From positions 648,269 through 712,268 of the forward strand of contig JAQGDQ010000075.1 of NCBI GenBank assembly GCA_030141605.1: DNA of 64,000 nt, given 5' to 3'. Each line of letters begins with the position of its first letter. Positions within the stretch are counted from its first letter, which is position 1. Position numbers and translations under genes: made by a program. The DNA is from Tubiluchus corallicola (taxonomy: Eukaryota > Priapulida > Priapulimorpha > Priapulimorphida > Tubiluchidae). A model generated the notes under the pieces. That model saw only the letters and a list, made by a program, of their open reading frames with translations, was not told the origin of the DNA and searched no databases. Positions 47,531-60,300 of the stretch are shown piece by piece.

Positions 47531-48639
47531 TAATGTAAAGTTTTAGATTCCGATACGTAGAGAAAAAGGCATATTCAGGGATAGAAATTTTGCGAATTAA
47601 AGTTTACAGGAAAAAATCACCCGTAAACTAAACATATCTTTTTTTAGGAAATTACCTACTTAGAGACTGAACTGTATTGAAGCCAATATGAATAAAGCGG
47701 ATTTTAATTTCTCGACACACACCTCAAGATGTGGGTTAAATTATACACTAAATATTGAAGGCATGACAGATTTTTATTGTTTCAACAATTCTTTGATGTA
47801 ATAAATTATTCTGTACTATTAAGTAACAAACTTAAGTGAGGCACACCAATATTTTGACAGTTTGCATTTGCTGAACATTATTCATGCTCACTGTTTTAGT
47901 TTTTACTGAGCTTAGTTTTTGCTGCTGCATTTGTTAATCCAAATAGCAGAACAGTCATTTTAAATTTTTAATACACTTTCTCGGCTCTATATGATTTGCT
48001 ATTACGGTTAAAGTTTTTATTGACGCAGCTATACCTTGCTTAGGCTCCTTAATAGGAACATCTAATTTCCAACCAGTTTTCCTATAATTACCTTATCATA
48101 CGTTTTATTAAAGGTTTCAAACCTAAAAAAGTAGCGTGTACGTCCCTTTCGTTGTGAAGTTCTACTGAAGATGGCGCTACATCCTGATTCGTTCGAGTTT
48201 CTGCAATACTCACTGCAGCTTGTGCGATTAATTTTTAACCAGTTTAAATTCATTTTTATCGTATCGTGTACTTTGCTTATTTTGTAAAAGTGAAAGGTAA
48301 CAAGTCAAAATTATTAATTATTGATTCACGGTTTCAGGAAAAAGAACGTCAGTGTGTTACTCATGGGCTCAGCTTGATCAAACCACATATCTTTTTGGCG
48401 AAATCGGAAAGTGCTTTTGCAATCACATTGGATTCCGCTAATAAATTTTTCTAAGAAAAGAGTTGATACCAGCTCATGGTAATAAAGCTGTATTTTTTCA
48501 TCATCATAATATCAGTTTTCGAACCGCTGCTAAAAGCTAATTTTTTGTTTTCAGGGTTGGCATAGTTCAGTTAATTACTGGACTTTATTTGCTGGTAACA
48601 TGGGTGAGCATGGAAACGCTGGTTAGTTTTTTTTGTTCA
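47531..48639. other. No gene recognised
   Basis: AT-rich; short ORFs on both strands near 48062-48454 without support. Confidence 0.45.
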
Positions 48640-48800
48640 GAGCGAAGGACGCAGCTGAATGGTGATTATGCGTGCTTAGTGACCGAAGTTAAGCAACATC
48701 GGGCCCGATCTATGAATATGTGGACGGTCGCTTTTGTGCAATTTCAACTGCTAGGTATACTTTCCCGCTGTTCACTCTTACTGGAAGAGGATGTATGTCA
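48640..48800 (+). mobile_element. 5S-rRNA-derived SINE copy (S7)
   Basis: GTGCTTAGTGACCGAAGTTA followed by AGCAACATCGGGCCCGATCT (48672-48711) is close to the 5S rRNA internal region. The downstream body (CTGGAAGAGGATGTATGTCA) is similar to copy S5. Confidence 0.65.
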
Positions 48801-49093
48801 ATCCAAAGGTGACTGTAACACTCTAATCTTTTCATTTCAGAAGCTTCCTACATCCGCTTACATTAAGGCAGTGCTGTTCAGTGTTACTTTCTGGTTTGCT
48901 GTGTGCTGAACTGTATGAAGACGTGATCTTACAATCAGCTGCTCAGTTATCGTGACATGTATGAACTTGTTATCTCTTTTTGTTCCTGTAACTCCTAAGT
49001 TCGACATGGTCTTGTAAAGGACTTAGGAACAATTGCATTTAATCATTAAAATAATAAAATACAGTTAAGCTTAAAAAATTATCGTCGTTTTAG

Positions 49094-49292
49094 ACGACGA
49101 CGATCACCACCACCACCACGACCAAAACGGTTGTCGCCGCCGCCGCGGCCTCCACCTCCACCACCACAACCACCATCTCCACCACGACCACCACCGCCGC
49201 CACAACAACAACAACGACAACAACAATAACAACAACATCAACAACAACAACAAGAACAGCAACAACAACAGCGACAACAACACAAAGGTACT
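49094..49292. repeat. Compound triplet repeat (ACC)n, (GCC)n, (AAC)n
   Basis: CACCAC, CGCCGC and CAACAA triplets in succession. The valine-rich and Trp-rich minus ORFs here are repeat artefacts. Confidence 0.95.
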
Positions 49293-50390
49293 CATTACAG
49301 TCTGTGCATGTCCAAAGGTGATACTGAACATCGGCAAAACAACAACATGGATAAGCTAGCAACAGCAACTAAGCTGTCTTAAGCTTTAATTAATCTAATT
49401 ACGTGCGTCATGTAAAGGCGGCTATTCTTTTAAACATATACAGGAGTATTCGGTGAATTTGGACAGATCAAGATAGATGAACAGCAGTCTCAAGGAAGAG
49501 CGTATGAATTGCTTTGCGATGTTCAAAAATTCTTAAAACGTCTTTGATTTCAAATGTCAAACTTAATTAATAATGTCGTTTGCTGGAGAGGGGGTGTTGA
49601 TGGTAACAAGACTGAACCCGTTTTGGTGCTCCTGTTTACTGTTATGTAACTGTGGTAGCATCTGATGTCATGTATTATGCACAATTCCAGCGATAATGAA
49701 GTGCTAAAAATCATTAGCAGCCATTCGATTATCTAATATTAAAGGAGGTGGTGCAGCCACCGTGTGAAAGCGAAGTTGGATAAAACAGCAACAATAAGGA
49801 AGTCAGGGTTTCTTTTTTTCAAAAGTCAAAAGAGAAAAGAGATTTTGTTGGAAGATTGTTTCTCTCTACAGCAAGTGTCCAAAAGGCAAATGGGAGTGTA
49901 ATGAGGACATCATTAGTAATCACTTTTTATTAGTGTACTTCTATAAAGTGGAAAACTGCCAGGAAGCTTATTTCATGATTAAAATTAGTATCTTGCGAGT
50001 AACAGGAATAAAAACAAAATAGGGAGGTAAGCAGAATACATATAAATCTTATCTTACTAATTATATTAATAGTTCCTAAGCATGCTATTCGTTAAAAGGA
50101 TTTAAACTGTGTAATTAATTTTGTGTTCGTAGAGCGTTTTATTGATAAGGTTGGGAGTGGTAATAAGAGATGCTTGAAGTACCAGAAGTGAAGAAGTATT
50201 CGTTGATGGATAGTACAGGACTCAAACATTATACTGTCTTATTCAATAGCAGCGGTTTCACAGTTCGGATTGAAAAGACTGAAAAACGTTTGTGCATGCT
50301 TCGCTGCTAATTTCAAACCGTGTACGGGTTCGTGCTTTAAATTGACTGTCTTTTACTCCAGTTCAGGCTTTATATTGTAAATACTGTAAA
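49293..50390. other. No gene recognised
   Basis: AT-rich, without clear exons. The last 150 bp may belong to the Penelope fragment that follows, but no reading could be confirmed. Confidence 0.4.
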
Positions 50391-50603
50391 TTGTCAGCCA
50401 ATGTTATTTATTATTATTATGGCAAAACAAAGCGCTACCTAATCACAAGAACTGGCGAACATTCTGGCATCTCTGCCTTAACTAGAAGAGAAATTACTGC
50501 GTCTGATGATTCTGTTATAAAAAACACATTGCTCTCACTGGCAACCCTATTTCCAATAACTACTTCAAAAATGTTGACATCGTCATCATCATATAATATT
50601 CAT
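50391..50603 (+). pseudogene. Penelope-like element GIY-YIG endonuclease fragment
   Basis: One open frame reads VIYYYYGKTKRYLITRTGEH, then SGISALTRREITASDDSVIK and NTLLS. This is the characteristic Penelope C-terminal pattern: YxGKTKRHLxTRxxEHxGxSxLTGK...DSAIxxHLL, with the Y/G-K-T and R...EH residues of the GIY-YIG fold. The rest of the element, including the reverse transcriptase, is missing or unrecognisable. Confidence 0.75.
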
Positions 50604-50621
50604 TCTTTCATTTTCATGTGA

Positions 50622-50650
50622 CTGACGATGGACTTAGCGCGTTCGAAAGC
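50622..50650 (+). ncRNA. Hammerhead-ribozyme-like remnant downstream of the Penelope fragment
   Basis: CTGACGA (50622-50628) is followed by GGAC, a UUAGCGC loop, GTTC and GAAA (50645-50648). GGAC and GTTC can pair (with one G-U), as stem II between the two core blocks CUGANGA and GAAA. One extra U follows the first block, so activity is doubtful. Penelope-like elements are known to carry hammerhead motifs near the coding end, which is why this is listed. Confidence 0.35.
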
Positions 50651-53154
50651 TACATTATTAACTTTAAAATATTATTTCATTGCTGTGTTTATTAGTTATT
50701 GACCAGCACCATATAGGTCTCTACACTACAATACACGTATTTTTCCTGATGACTAGCCCAAACAATAAGCCTTTTCACGGTTTCGTTGTTTCTCAGCTTC
50801 TACTTTTCCAACTGTTTTTTATTTCTTTTTTCCATTGTGACTTCAGTAAGCGTTGTATTGTCCCAACGTTTATATGTAAATCATACATAATCATGCAATC
50901 TCTGCAATAAGCCGTTTCATTGTGCGCACGCGCAGTTGCTGTAGGTCAAAGGTTAAGTGTTCCCAGCAACGCGTCTTAAATACAACCGTAAAGTGTGGGT
51001 AAAGCAAAGCCGTCTGTCGCATCAGTTTAAGTAACTTCAGTTGTTTTACGTGGATTTTACTCAGTTATGAATAAGTCTGAGCGTAAAGTGATTTATTAGC
51101 AGGATCTTGCTTGGGAACAAGAAAAATGAACTAGGTAAAGGTTTTATCTAGCTGTTAAATGCGTTGTGTGGTACACTTAAGTTTTGACCTTTTCACGATT
51201 ATCATCAATCGCTTAACCTGTGAAAAGGCTTATTGACGAAACACTTGTTGACTCATAGTTAATTATAGATTCTTTACCGAAAAATGACCAACTGAACAGT
51301 CTGATCATTCTTGTCTTTTATTAAATGTCAACGCGTAGGTAAAACATTTCCAATATAACAGACGTAACAAGTCAACATAATCAGAATCCAGTAAACAACA
51401 ATTAAAAGCCAAGGGGTACACACCTTCAGAGAAATTACCAGCAATACCAACCCAGACAAATTCGTGTCTTTTTGTGAAACTCCTTTTAACTGTCAAATGT
51501 ATATAACAAACCAGTCAGAATGAAAGCCAATATGTCGTCAGTTATCAAAAGCTTTTAAGTGCAGGTGAGATGCTGAGATACGATACTCCTGATTATAAAA
51601 AATCAAGTTGCCTGCAAGTAACGCACAACAAAACGCTAAAACTGTAATCGGTCTAACTCTACTGGCAAACTATAAGCTCTCGGTCTATAAAAAATTCTGT
51701 TTAATTGTAACTATTAAAGTAAAATAAACTAAAAATTAAAACCACAATAATTGAAATATAGTTGTGTAGTGTAACTTAACGCAACAATTACACAGTCGAT
51801 ACGACGACAACCACACAATAGATCAAAATTATTAGAACTCGCTAACCTAGAATTTGCAAATATGGGCCTACATCTTTAAATGTCTTAAAAGGATTACTTT
51901 AATCATAAAATTTACCGTTTTAGTTTGCATAAATGCTTCAAAAAAAGTCAGTGTTTTGCGTAGTTTTCACGGCCCTGTGCCAAATTCGGGTGGAAATCCC
52001 TACAATGCTGAGTCGGGATCTTTAGCTGCCTTTTCCACATGAGCATCCCACTCCATCAAATGCATAAGGTCCCTGCACAATAATTATTACAGCATGGGCC
52101 GGACAAGTCAGGCAACAAAACGCTGCGCCTTAGAGAGTTTTCTGCATGTGTTTCTATTATTATCTGGCAAAGTTTTTAACTTTTTTAATCTAAATTAATC
52201 AAAAAATAGCACTGACGTTTACACTGACGATCCTCCTTAAAGGTTCCCCTTTGCCCCATCTGGTGAATTGTTGTATCTGCTGCCATTACAATGTCAGCTA
52301 AAAGGCGACCTACGCTTCTTAAAGGAATAAAAAATTAGTCTCAGGTAGGAGCTTTACTACACTGAATTAAAAATCTGCCAATGGATTAAGCGCCATTTTG
52401 CTAACCTGCTATGTTGGCAATAACGGATGACGCAAGGTTTCTATTAGACATTATAAATATTATATTTATTATAAGGGCGGGGTTAAAAGGATGTCCGGGG
52501 GAGGCGCTAGTGAAGCATAGCTTTGAAAATGGTTTGAAAATGTGTTATCCTTCAAACAAACAAACGTGTACACTGATTTTTTTACACAATTCAGAATCCA
52601 GTAAGCCAGAATTCAGCATTCAGTGACAGATCTTGCTCGAATTAGATTGTAGTAGCATGGAAAGACCAGGACCACAACTTGACTCGTTATCAAAGCTACG
52701 CCTCTAAGTTGGGCCCCCTAACTGACAGAGGTATTTCAGCCATGTTCCAATGTGTGTACATCCTCTTTCCACGAGATAAACAGGCCGAATCAGCATGGCG
52801 AATGAAACCACACAGAGCACCCGTTCACTTAAGGACTAGACTCGGTGCTATCTTAACTTCGGTAGTCAAGTTTCCGCCACTACCACTGGGCCATGTACTT
52901 CGCGTCAAATGTGAGACAAAAGTGTCGTGAATGTCCTTAACATCTAGTTATCTTTGCCATAGAAGGCCTAAATGTCTCGTGGATTCATTGATAATGTCTG
53001 ATTTTTTCACACTATTCCAAACCATTGCATATTTAGATGTAATACGTAGGTAAATGCAGTTCATGAGAGCACTGATAACTGAATAAGTTTAATTCCTGGA
53101 CATTTTAAATTTAATTTAAGCCAATTTTATTATAGGCACGTAAAAACATTTGTA
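50651..53154. other. No gene recognised
   Basis: Short unsupported ORFs only, among them two in GC-richer sequence at 52411-52626 and 52679-52930 that may be element debris. A 33-bp word near 52597-52629 resembles one at 38873-38905. Confidence 0.4.
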
Positions 53155-53608
53155 GTTAAAAACAACGCAACTTTATTAAAAACGTTTACATTAGTTTTAC
53201 ATTAAAAACTTGTACTATAACTGGGACTCATTAATAAAAGAAAGTTTGTCTATGTACCCTAATAAGCCTTCTCTTAATGTTCAAAGCAGTTCAATTCCTT
53301 TAATTTTATTTTCAAACATTTAGCGATTTGTTTCTGTGTCAATTTCTTAGGTCTGTTTACCTGTTTGGCTTTTGTAAACACATAATTGCTGCTTAAGTTG
53401 CTGTACCAATTTCTTTACTGGTCTGTTTATTCATTGCCTGTTTGGCTTCTTTTAACTACTTATTTAGTGCAATATAGGCTCTGCCTATATAAACTGGTTG
53501 TATGTTTGTAAATGTACCACCGGTGATGACAGCAGCAGCTAGTCGAAACGTCTGGCATGATTTTAACTTTCTAATGTAAAAGTTTTTAATAAAATTGTTG
53601 TTTTTAAC
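53155..53608. mobile_element. Penelope-type terminal region with inverted ends
   Basis: The left end GTTAAAAACAACGCAACTTT (to 53194) is inverted at 53571-53608 (reverse complement starts GTTAAAAACAACAATTTTAT), about 40 bp. Inside are a TATATAAA (53486-53493) and GATGACAGCAGCAGCTAGTC followed by GAAACG, the GATGAC...GTCGAAACG signature commonly seen in Penelope terminal repeats. No coding sequence remains. Confidence 0.5.
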
Positions 53609-54357
53609 CATAAATTTAATTTGTTATCACCCATAATCTGGACGACATCACTATATGACTGCAGTTCGCTTTCTATATTTTATGCGACAAGTCGCGATCA
53701 TAAGCTACACTATCGTCAGCGTGCATTTTAACAAATCATTTGCTTGTGATGAAAATAATAATGGAGTAATATCAGACCGCAAATAGTCACCGGATTTATT
53801 TGATCTTGAGTTTGGCTCTTTCACTACTTAACTCCATACGCTACAGCCTGGCAGTCAAGTAACACCAAACTTTGTCCAAAACCTATTCTATAAACCAGTA
53901 ACTTGTTTAAATAATGTTGTGATCGTCATAGAAGCATCAAAAGATTTTCTCGAGGCCTGCAACCTAATGAGTTATCAGTAATTAATTACCAATTCATCAA
54001 TTAACTTTATTAAAGCAGCTTCAATGCTATATTTAGGGCGAAAACCAGGTACGCGGAATGGCAGTTTTTGGACCCTTACAACCTCACTATACACATATAA
54101 CGCAACGCAATGCAACGCACCGAAAAACACAACACAGCAGAATGCAATTAGACTTATGGTATAGTATAATTGACACATTTTGAGCTTCAACGCGCTCCAT
54201 ATGCCCAGCGCCATGTTTTAGCACTTGTATGCCACATTTCTTGAATTATGCCCAAACTTAGTCTTACTCGAAGCCATTACTAAATTTTCGATGTTTAATT
54301 TTCAGTCATTAATTTTCAAAACTTCAATATTTACTACTAAAAAACTCTATTTTACAG
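53609..54357. other. Upstream region of the Thr-rich repeat gene
   Basis: No exon was identified. It ends in a good splice acceptor (CTCTATTTTACAG, AG at 54356-54357) with a branch-point-like TACTAAA at about 54334, so the gene probably has an upstream non-coding exon not identified here. Confidence 0.45.
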
Positions 54358-54396
54358 GTTACTGCAAAATTCGTCCTCACTGCCGATTATTGAAGA

Positions 54397-57300
54397 ATGG
54401 GGCAAATAGTTTACTTTATGATTCAAAGCATCATCATACTGGAATCAGTAAAACTATGTCTAGCAGAGGGAACGGCCCCAACAGAGCAATCGGTAGTAAC
54501 AACAGAAGTTGTTCTTGTGACAACAGAGGCAGTACAAGTAACAACAGAAGCAGCAGTTGTTACAACAGAAGAACCAGTACTAACCACAGCAGAACCAGTG
54601 CTAACAACTGAAACAGGTGTTGTGACAACAGAAGAACCAGCAGCAATAACAACAGAGCAACCAGTGATAACAACTGAAGAACCAGTGGTAACAACAGAGG
54701 AACCAGTGATAACAACTGAAGCAGCACTCGTGACAACAGAAGAATCATTAGTAACAACGGAGGAACCATTGATAACAACTGAAGCAGCTGTTGTGACAAC
54801 TGAGGAACCAGTGGTAACAACAGAGGAACAAGTGATCACAACTGAAGCAGCTGTTGTAACAACAGAGGAACCAGTGGTAACAACAGACGAACCATTGATA
54901 ACAACTGAAGAACCAGTGGTAACAACAGAGGAACCTTTGATAACAACTGAAGCAGCTGTTGTGACAACAGAGGAACCAGTGATAACAACAGAAGAACCAG
55001 TGGTAACAACAGAGGAACCATTGATAACATCTGAAGCAGCTGTTGTGACAACTGAAGAGCCAGTTGTAACAACAGAGGAACCATTGATAACAACAGAGGA
55101 ACCAGTGGTAACAACAGAGGAACCATTGATAACAACTGAAGAACCAGTGGTAACAACAGAGGAATCATTGATAACAACTGAAGAACCAGTGGTAACAACA
55201 GAGGAACCTTTGATAACAACTGAAGCAGCTGTTGTGACAACAGAGGAACCCGTGATAACAACTGAAGAACCAGTGGTAACAACAGAGGAACAAGTGATAA
55301 CAACTGAAGCAGCTGTTGTAACAACAGAAGAACCAGTGGTAACAACAGAAGAACAAGTGATAACAACTGAAGCAGCTGTTGCAACAACTGAAGAACCAGT
55401 GGTAACAACAGAGGAACAAGTGATAACAACTGAAGCAGCTGTTGTAACAACTGAAGAACCAGTGGTAACAACAGAGGAACTATTGGTAACAACTGAAGAA
55501 CCAGTGGTAACAACAGAAGAACCATTGATAACAACTGAAGCATTTGTTGTGACAACAGAGGAACCAGTGGTAACAACAGAGGAACCATTGATAACAACTG
55601 AAGCAGCTGTTGTGACAACAGAGGAACCGGTGGTAACAACAGAGGAACTAGTGATCACAACTGAAGCAGCTGTTGTAACAACAGAAGAACCAGTGGTAAC
55701 AACAGAAGAACAAGTGATAACAACTGAAGCAGCTGTTGCAACAACTGAAGAACCAGTGGTAACAACAGAGGAACAAGTGATAACAACTGAAGCAGCTGTT
55801 GTAACAACAGAAGAACCAGTGGTAACAACACAGGAACCATTGATAACAACTGAAGCAGCTGTTGTGACAACTGAAGAACCAGTGGTAACAACAGAGGAAC
55901 AACTGATAACAACTGAAGCAGCTGTTGTAACAACAGAAGAACCAGTGGTAACAACAGAGGAACCATTGATAACAACTGAAGCAGCTGTTGTGACAACAGA
56001 AGAACCATTAGTAACAACAGAGGAACTAGTAATAACAACAGAAGCAGCTATTGCGACAACAGAAGAACCAGTGGTAACAACAGAGGAACCATTGATAACA
56101 ACTGAAGCACCTGTTGTGACAACAGAAGAACCAGTGGTAACAACAGAGGAACAAGTGATAACAACAGAAGCAGCTGTTGTAACAACTGAAGAACCAGTGG
56201 TAACAACAGAGGAACCATTGATAACAACTGAAGCAGCTGTTGTGACAACAGAAGAACCATTAGTAACAACAGAGGAACTAGTGATAACAACAGAAGCAGC
56301 TGTTGTAACAACAGAAGAACCAGTGGTAACAACAGAGGAACCATTGATAACAACTGAAGCACCTGTTGTGACAACAGAAGAACCAGTGGTAACAACAGAG
56401 GAACCATTGATAACAACAGAAGCAGCTGTTGTAACAACTGAAGAACCAGTGGTAACAACAGAGGAACCATTGATAACAACTGAAGCAGCTGTTGTGACAA
56501 CAGAGGAACCAGTGGTAACAACAGAAGCTGCTGTTGTAACAACTGAAGAACCAGTGATAACAACTGAAGCAGCTGTTGTAACAACTGAAGAACCAGTGGT
56601 AACAACAGAGGAACAAGTGATAACAACTGAAGAACCAGTGGTAACAACAGAAGAACAAGTGATAACAACTGAAGCAGCTGTTGTAACAACAGAAGAACCA
56701 GTGATAACAACTGAAGCAGCTGTTGTAACAACTGAAGAACCAGTGGTAACAACAGAGGAACTAGTGATCACAACTGAAGCAGCTGTTGTAACAACAGAAG
56801 AACCAGTGGTAACAACAGAGGAACAAGTGATAACAACTGAAGCAGCTGTTGCAACAACTGAAGAACCAGTGGTAACAACAGAGGAACCATTGATGACAAC
56901 TGAAGCAGCTGTTGTGACAACTGAAGAACCAGTGGTAACAACAGAGGAACAAGTGATAACAACTGAAGCAGCTGTTGTAACAACTGAAGAACCAGTGGTA
57001 ACAACAGAGGAACAAGTGATAACAACTGAAGCAGCTGTTGTAACAACTGAAGAACCAGTGGTAACAACAGAGGAACCATTGATAACAACTGAAGCAGCTG
57101 TTGTGACAACAGAAGAACCAGTGGTAACAACAGAGGAACCAGTGGTAACAACTGAAGCAGCTGTTGTAACAACTGAAGAACCAGTGATAACAACTGAAGC
57201 AGCTGTTGTAACAACTGAAGAACCAGTGGTAACAACAGAGGAACAAGTGATAACAACTGAAGAACCAGTGGTAACAACAGAGGAACCAGTGATAACAACA

Positions 57301-60300
57301 GAAGCAGCTGTTGTAACAACTGAAGAACCAGTGGTAACAACAGAGGAACAAGTGATAACAACTGAAGCAGCTGTTGTAACAACAGAAGAACCAGTGGTAA
57401 CAACAGAGGAACAAGTGATAACAACTGAAGCAGCTGTTGTAACAACCGAAGAACCAGTGGTAACAACAGAAGCAGCTGTTGTAACAACTGAAGAACCAGT
57501 GGTAACAACAGAGGAATCATTGATAACAACAGAAGCAGCTATTGTGACAACAGAAGAACCATTAGTAACAACAGAGGAACTAGTGATCACAACTGAAGCA
57601 GTGGTAACAGCTGCTGTAACAACAGAAGAACCAGTGGGAACAACAGAGGAACCAATGATAACAACTGAAGCAGCTGTTTTGACAACAGAGGAACCAGTGG
57701 TAACAACAGAGGAACAAGTGGTAACAACAGAAGCTGCTGTTGTAACAACTGAAGAACCAGTGGTAACAACAGAGGAACCATTGATAACAACAGAAGCAGC
57801 TGTTGTGACAACTGAAGAACCAGTGGTAACAACAGAGGAACCATTGATAACAACTGAAGCAGCTGTTGTGACAACAGAGGAACCAGTGGTAACAACAGAG
57901 GAACAAGTGATAACAACTGAAGCAGCTGTTGTGACAACTGAAGAACCAGTGGTAACAACAGAGCAGTGGTAACAACAGAAGAACAAGTGATAACAACTGA
58001 AGCAGCTGTTGTAACAACAGAAGAACAAGTGGTAACAACAGAAGAACAAGTGATAACAACTGAAGAAGCTGTTGCAACAACTGAAGAACCAGTGGTAACA
58101 ACAGAGGAACCATTGATAACAACTGAAGCAGCTGTTGTGACAACAGAGGAACCAGTGGTAACAACAGAGGAACAAGTGGTAACAACAGAAGCTGCTGTTG
58201 TAACAACTGAAGAACCAGTGGTAACAACAGAGGAACCATTGATAACAACAGAAGCAGCTGTTGTGACAACTGAAGAACCAGTGGTAACAACAGAGGAACC
58301 ATTGATAACAACTGAAGCAGCTGTTGTGACAACAGAGGAACCAGTGGTAACAACAGAGGAACAAGTGATAACAACTGAAGCAGCTGTTGTAACAACTGAA
58401 GAACCAGTGGTAACAACAGAGGAACAAGTGATAACAACTGAAGAACCAGTGGTAACAACAGAAGAACAAGTGATAACAACTGAAGCAGCTGTTGTAACAA
58501 CTGAAGAACCAGTGGTAACAACAGAAGAACAAGTGATAACAACTGAAGCAGCTGTTGCAACAACTGAAGAACCAGTGGTAACAACAGAGGAACCATTGAT
58601 AACAACTGAAGCAGCTGTTGCAACAACTGAAGAACCAGTGGTAACAACAGAGGAACCAGTGATAACAACAGAAGCAGCTGTTGTAACAACTGAAGAACCA
58701 GTGGTAACAACAGAGGAACCATTGATAACAACAGAAGCAGCTGTTGTGACAACTGAAGAACCAGTGGTAACAACAGAGGAACCATTGATAACAACTGAAG
58801 CAGCTGTTGTGACAACAGAGGAACCAGTGGTAACAACAGAGGAACAAGTGATAACAACTGAAGCAGCTGTTGTAACAACTGAAGAACCAGTGGTAACAAC
58901 AGAGGAACAAGTGATAACAACTGAAGAACCAGTGGTAACAACAGAAGAACAAGTGATAACAACTGAAGCAGCTGTTGTGACAACTGAAGAACCAGTGGTA
59001 ACAACAGAGGAACAAGTGATAACAACTGAAGAACCAGTGGTAACAACAGAAGAACAAGTGGTAACAACAGAAGAACAAGTGATAACAACTGAAGCAGCTG
59101 TTGCAACAACAGAAGAACCAGTGGTAACAACAGAGGAACCATTGATAACAACTGAAGCAGCTGTTGTGACAACAGAGAACCAGTGGTAACAACAGAGAAC
59201 GTTAACAACTGAAGAACCAGTGGTAACAACAGAGGAACCAGTGATAACAACTGAAGCAGCTGTTGTAACAACAGAAGAACCAGTGGTAACAACAGAGGAA
59301 CTAGTGATCACAACTGAAGCAGCTGTTGTAACAACAGAAGAACCAGTGGTAACAACAGAGGAACCATTGATAACAACAGAAGCAGCTGTTGTGACAACAG
59401 AAGAACCAGTGGTAACAACAGAGGAACCATTGATAACAACAGAAGCAGCTGTTGTAACAACTGAAGAACCAGTGGTAACAACAGAGGAACCATTGATAAC
59501 AACAGAAGCAGCTGTTGTGACAACAGAAGAACCAGTGGTAACAACAGAGGAACTAGTGATAACAACTGAAGCAGCTGTTGTAACAACTGAAGAACCAGTG
59601 GTAACAACAGAGGAACCAGTGATAACAACTGAAGCAGCTGTTGTGACAACTGAAGAACCAGTGGTAACAACAGAGGAACCATTGATAACAACTGAAGCAG
59701 TTGTTGTGACAACAGAGGAACCAGTGGTAACAACTGAAGCAGCTGTTGTGACAACTGAAGAACCAGTGATAACAACAGAGGAACCATTGATAACAACTGA
59801 AGCAGCTGTTGTGACAACAGAAGAACCAGTGGTAACAACAGAGGAACTAGTGATAACAACTGAAGAGCAGTTGTAACAACAGAGGAACAAGTGATAACAA
59901 CTGAAGAACCAGTGGTAACAACAGAGGAACTAGTGATCACAACTGAAGCAGCTGTTGTAACAACAGAAGAACCAGTGGTAACAACAGAGGAACTAGTGAT
60001 AACAACAGAAGCAGCTGTTGTGACAACAGAAGAACCAGTGGTAACAACAGAGGAACTAGTGATAACAACTGAAGCAGCTGTTGTAACAACTGAAGAACCA
60101 GTGGTAACAACAGAGGAACCATTGATAACAACAGAAGCAGCTATTGTAACAACAGAAGAACCAGTGGTAACAACAGAGGAACCATTGATAACAACAGAAG
60201 CAGCTATTGTAACAACAGAAGAACCAGTGGTAACAACAGAGGAACTAGTGATAACAACTGAAGCAGCTGTTGTAACAACAGAAGAACCATTAGTAACAAC

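Noticed and set aside
49090-49368. Val-rich minus-strand ORF
   Set aside because: Product of the compound triplet repeat; it lacks a signal peptide with defined ends and splice context.
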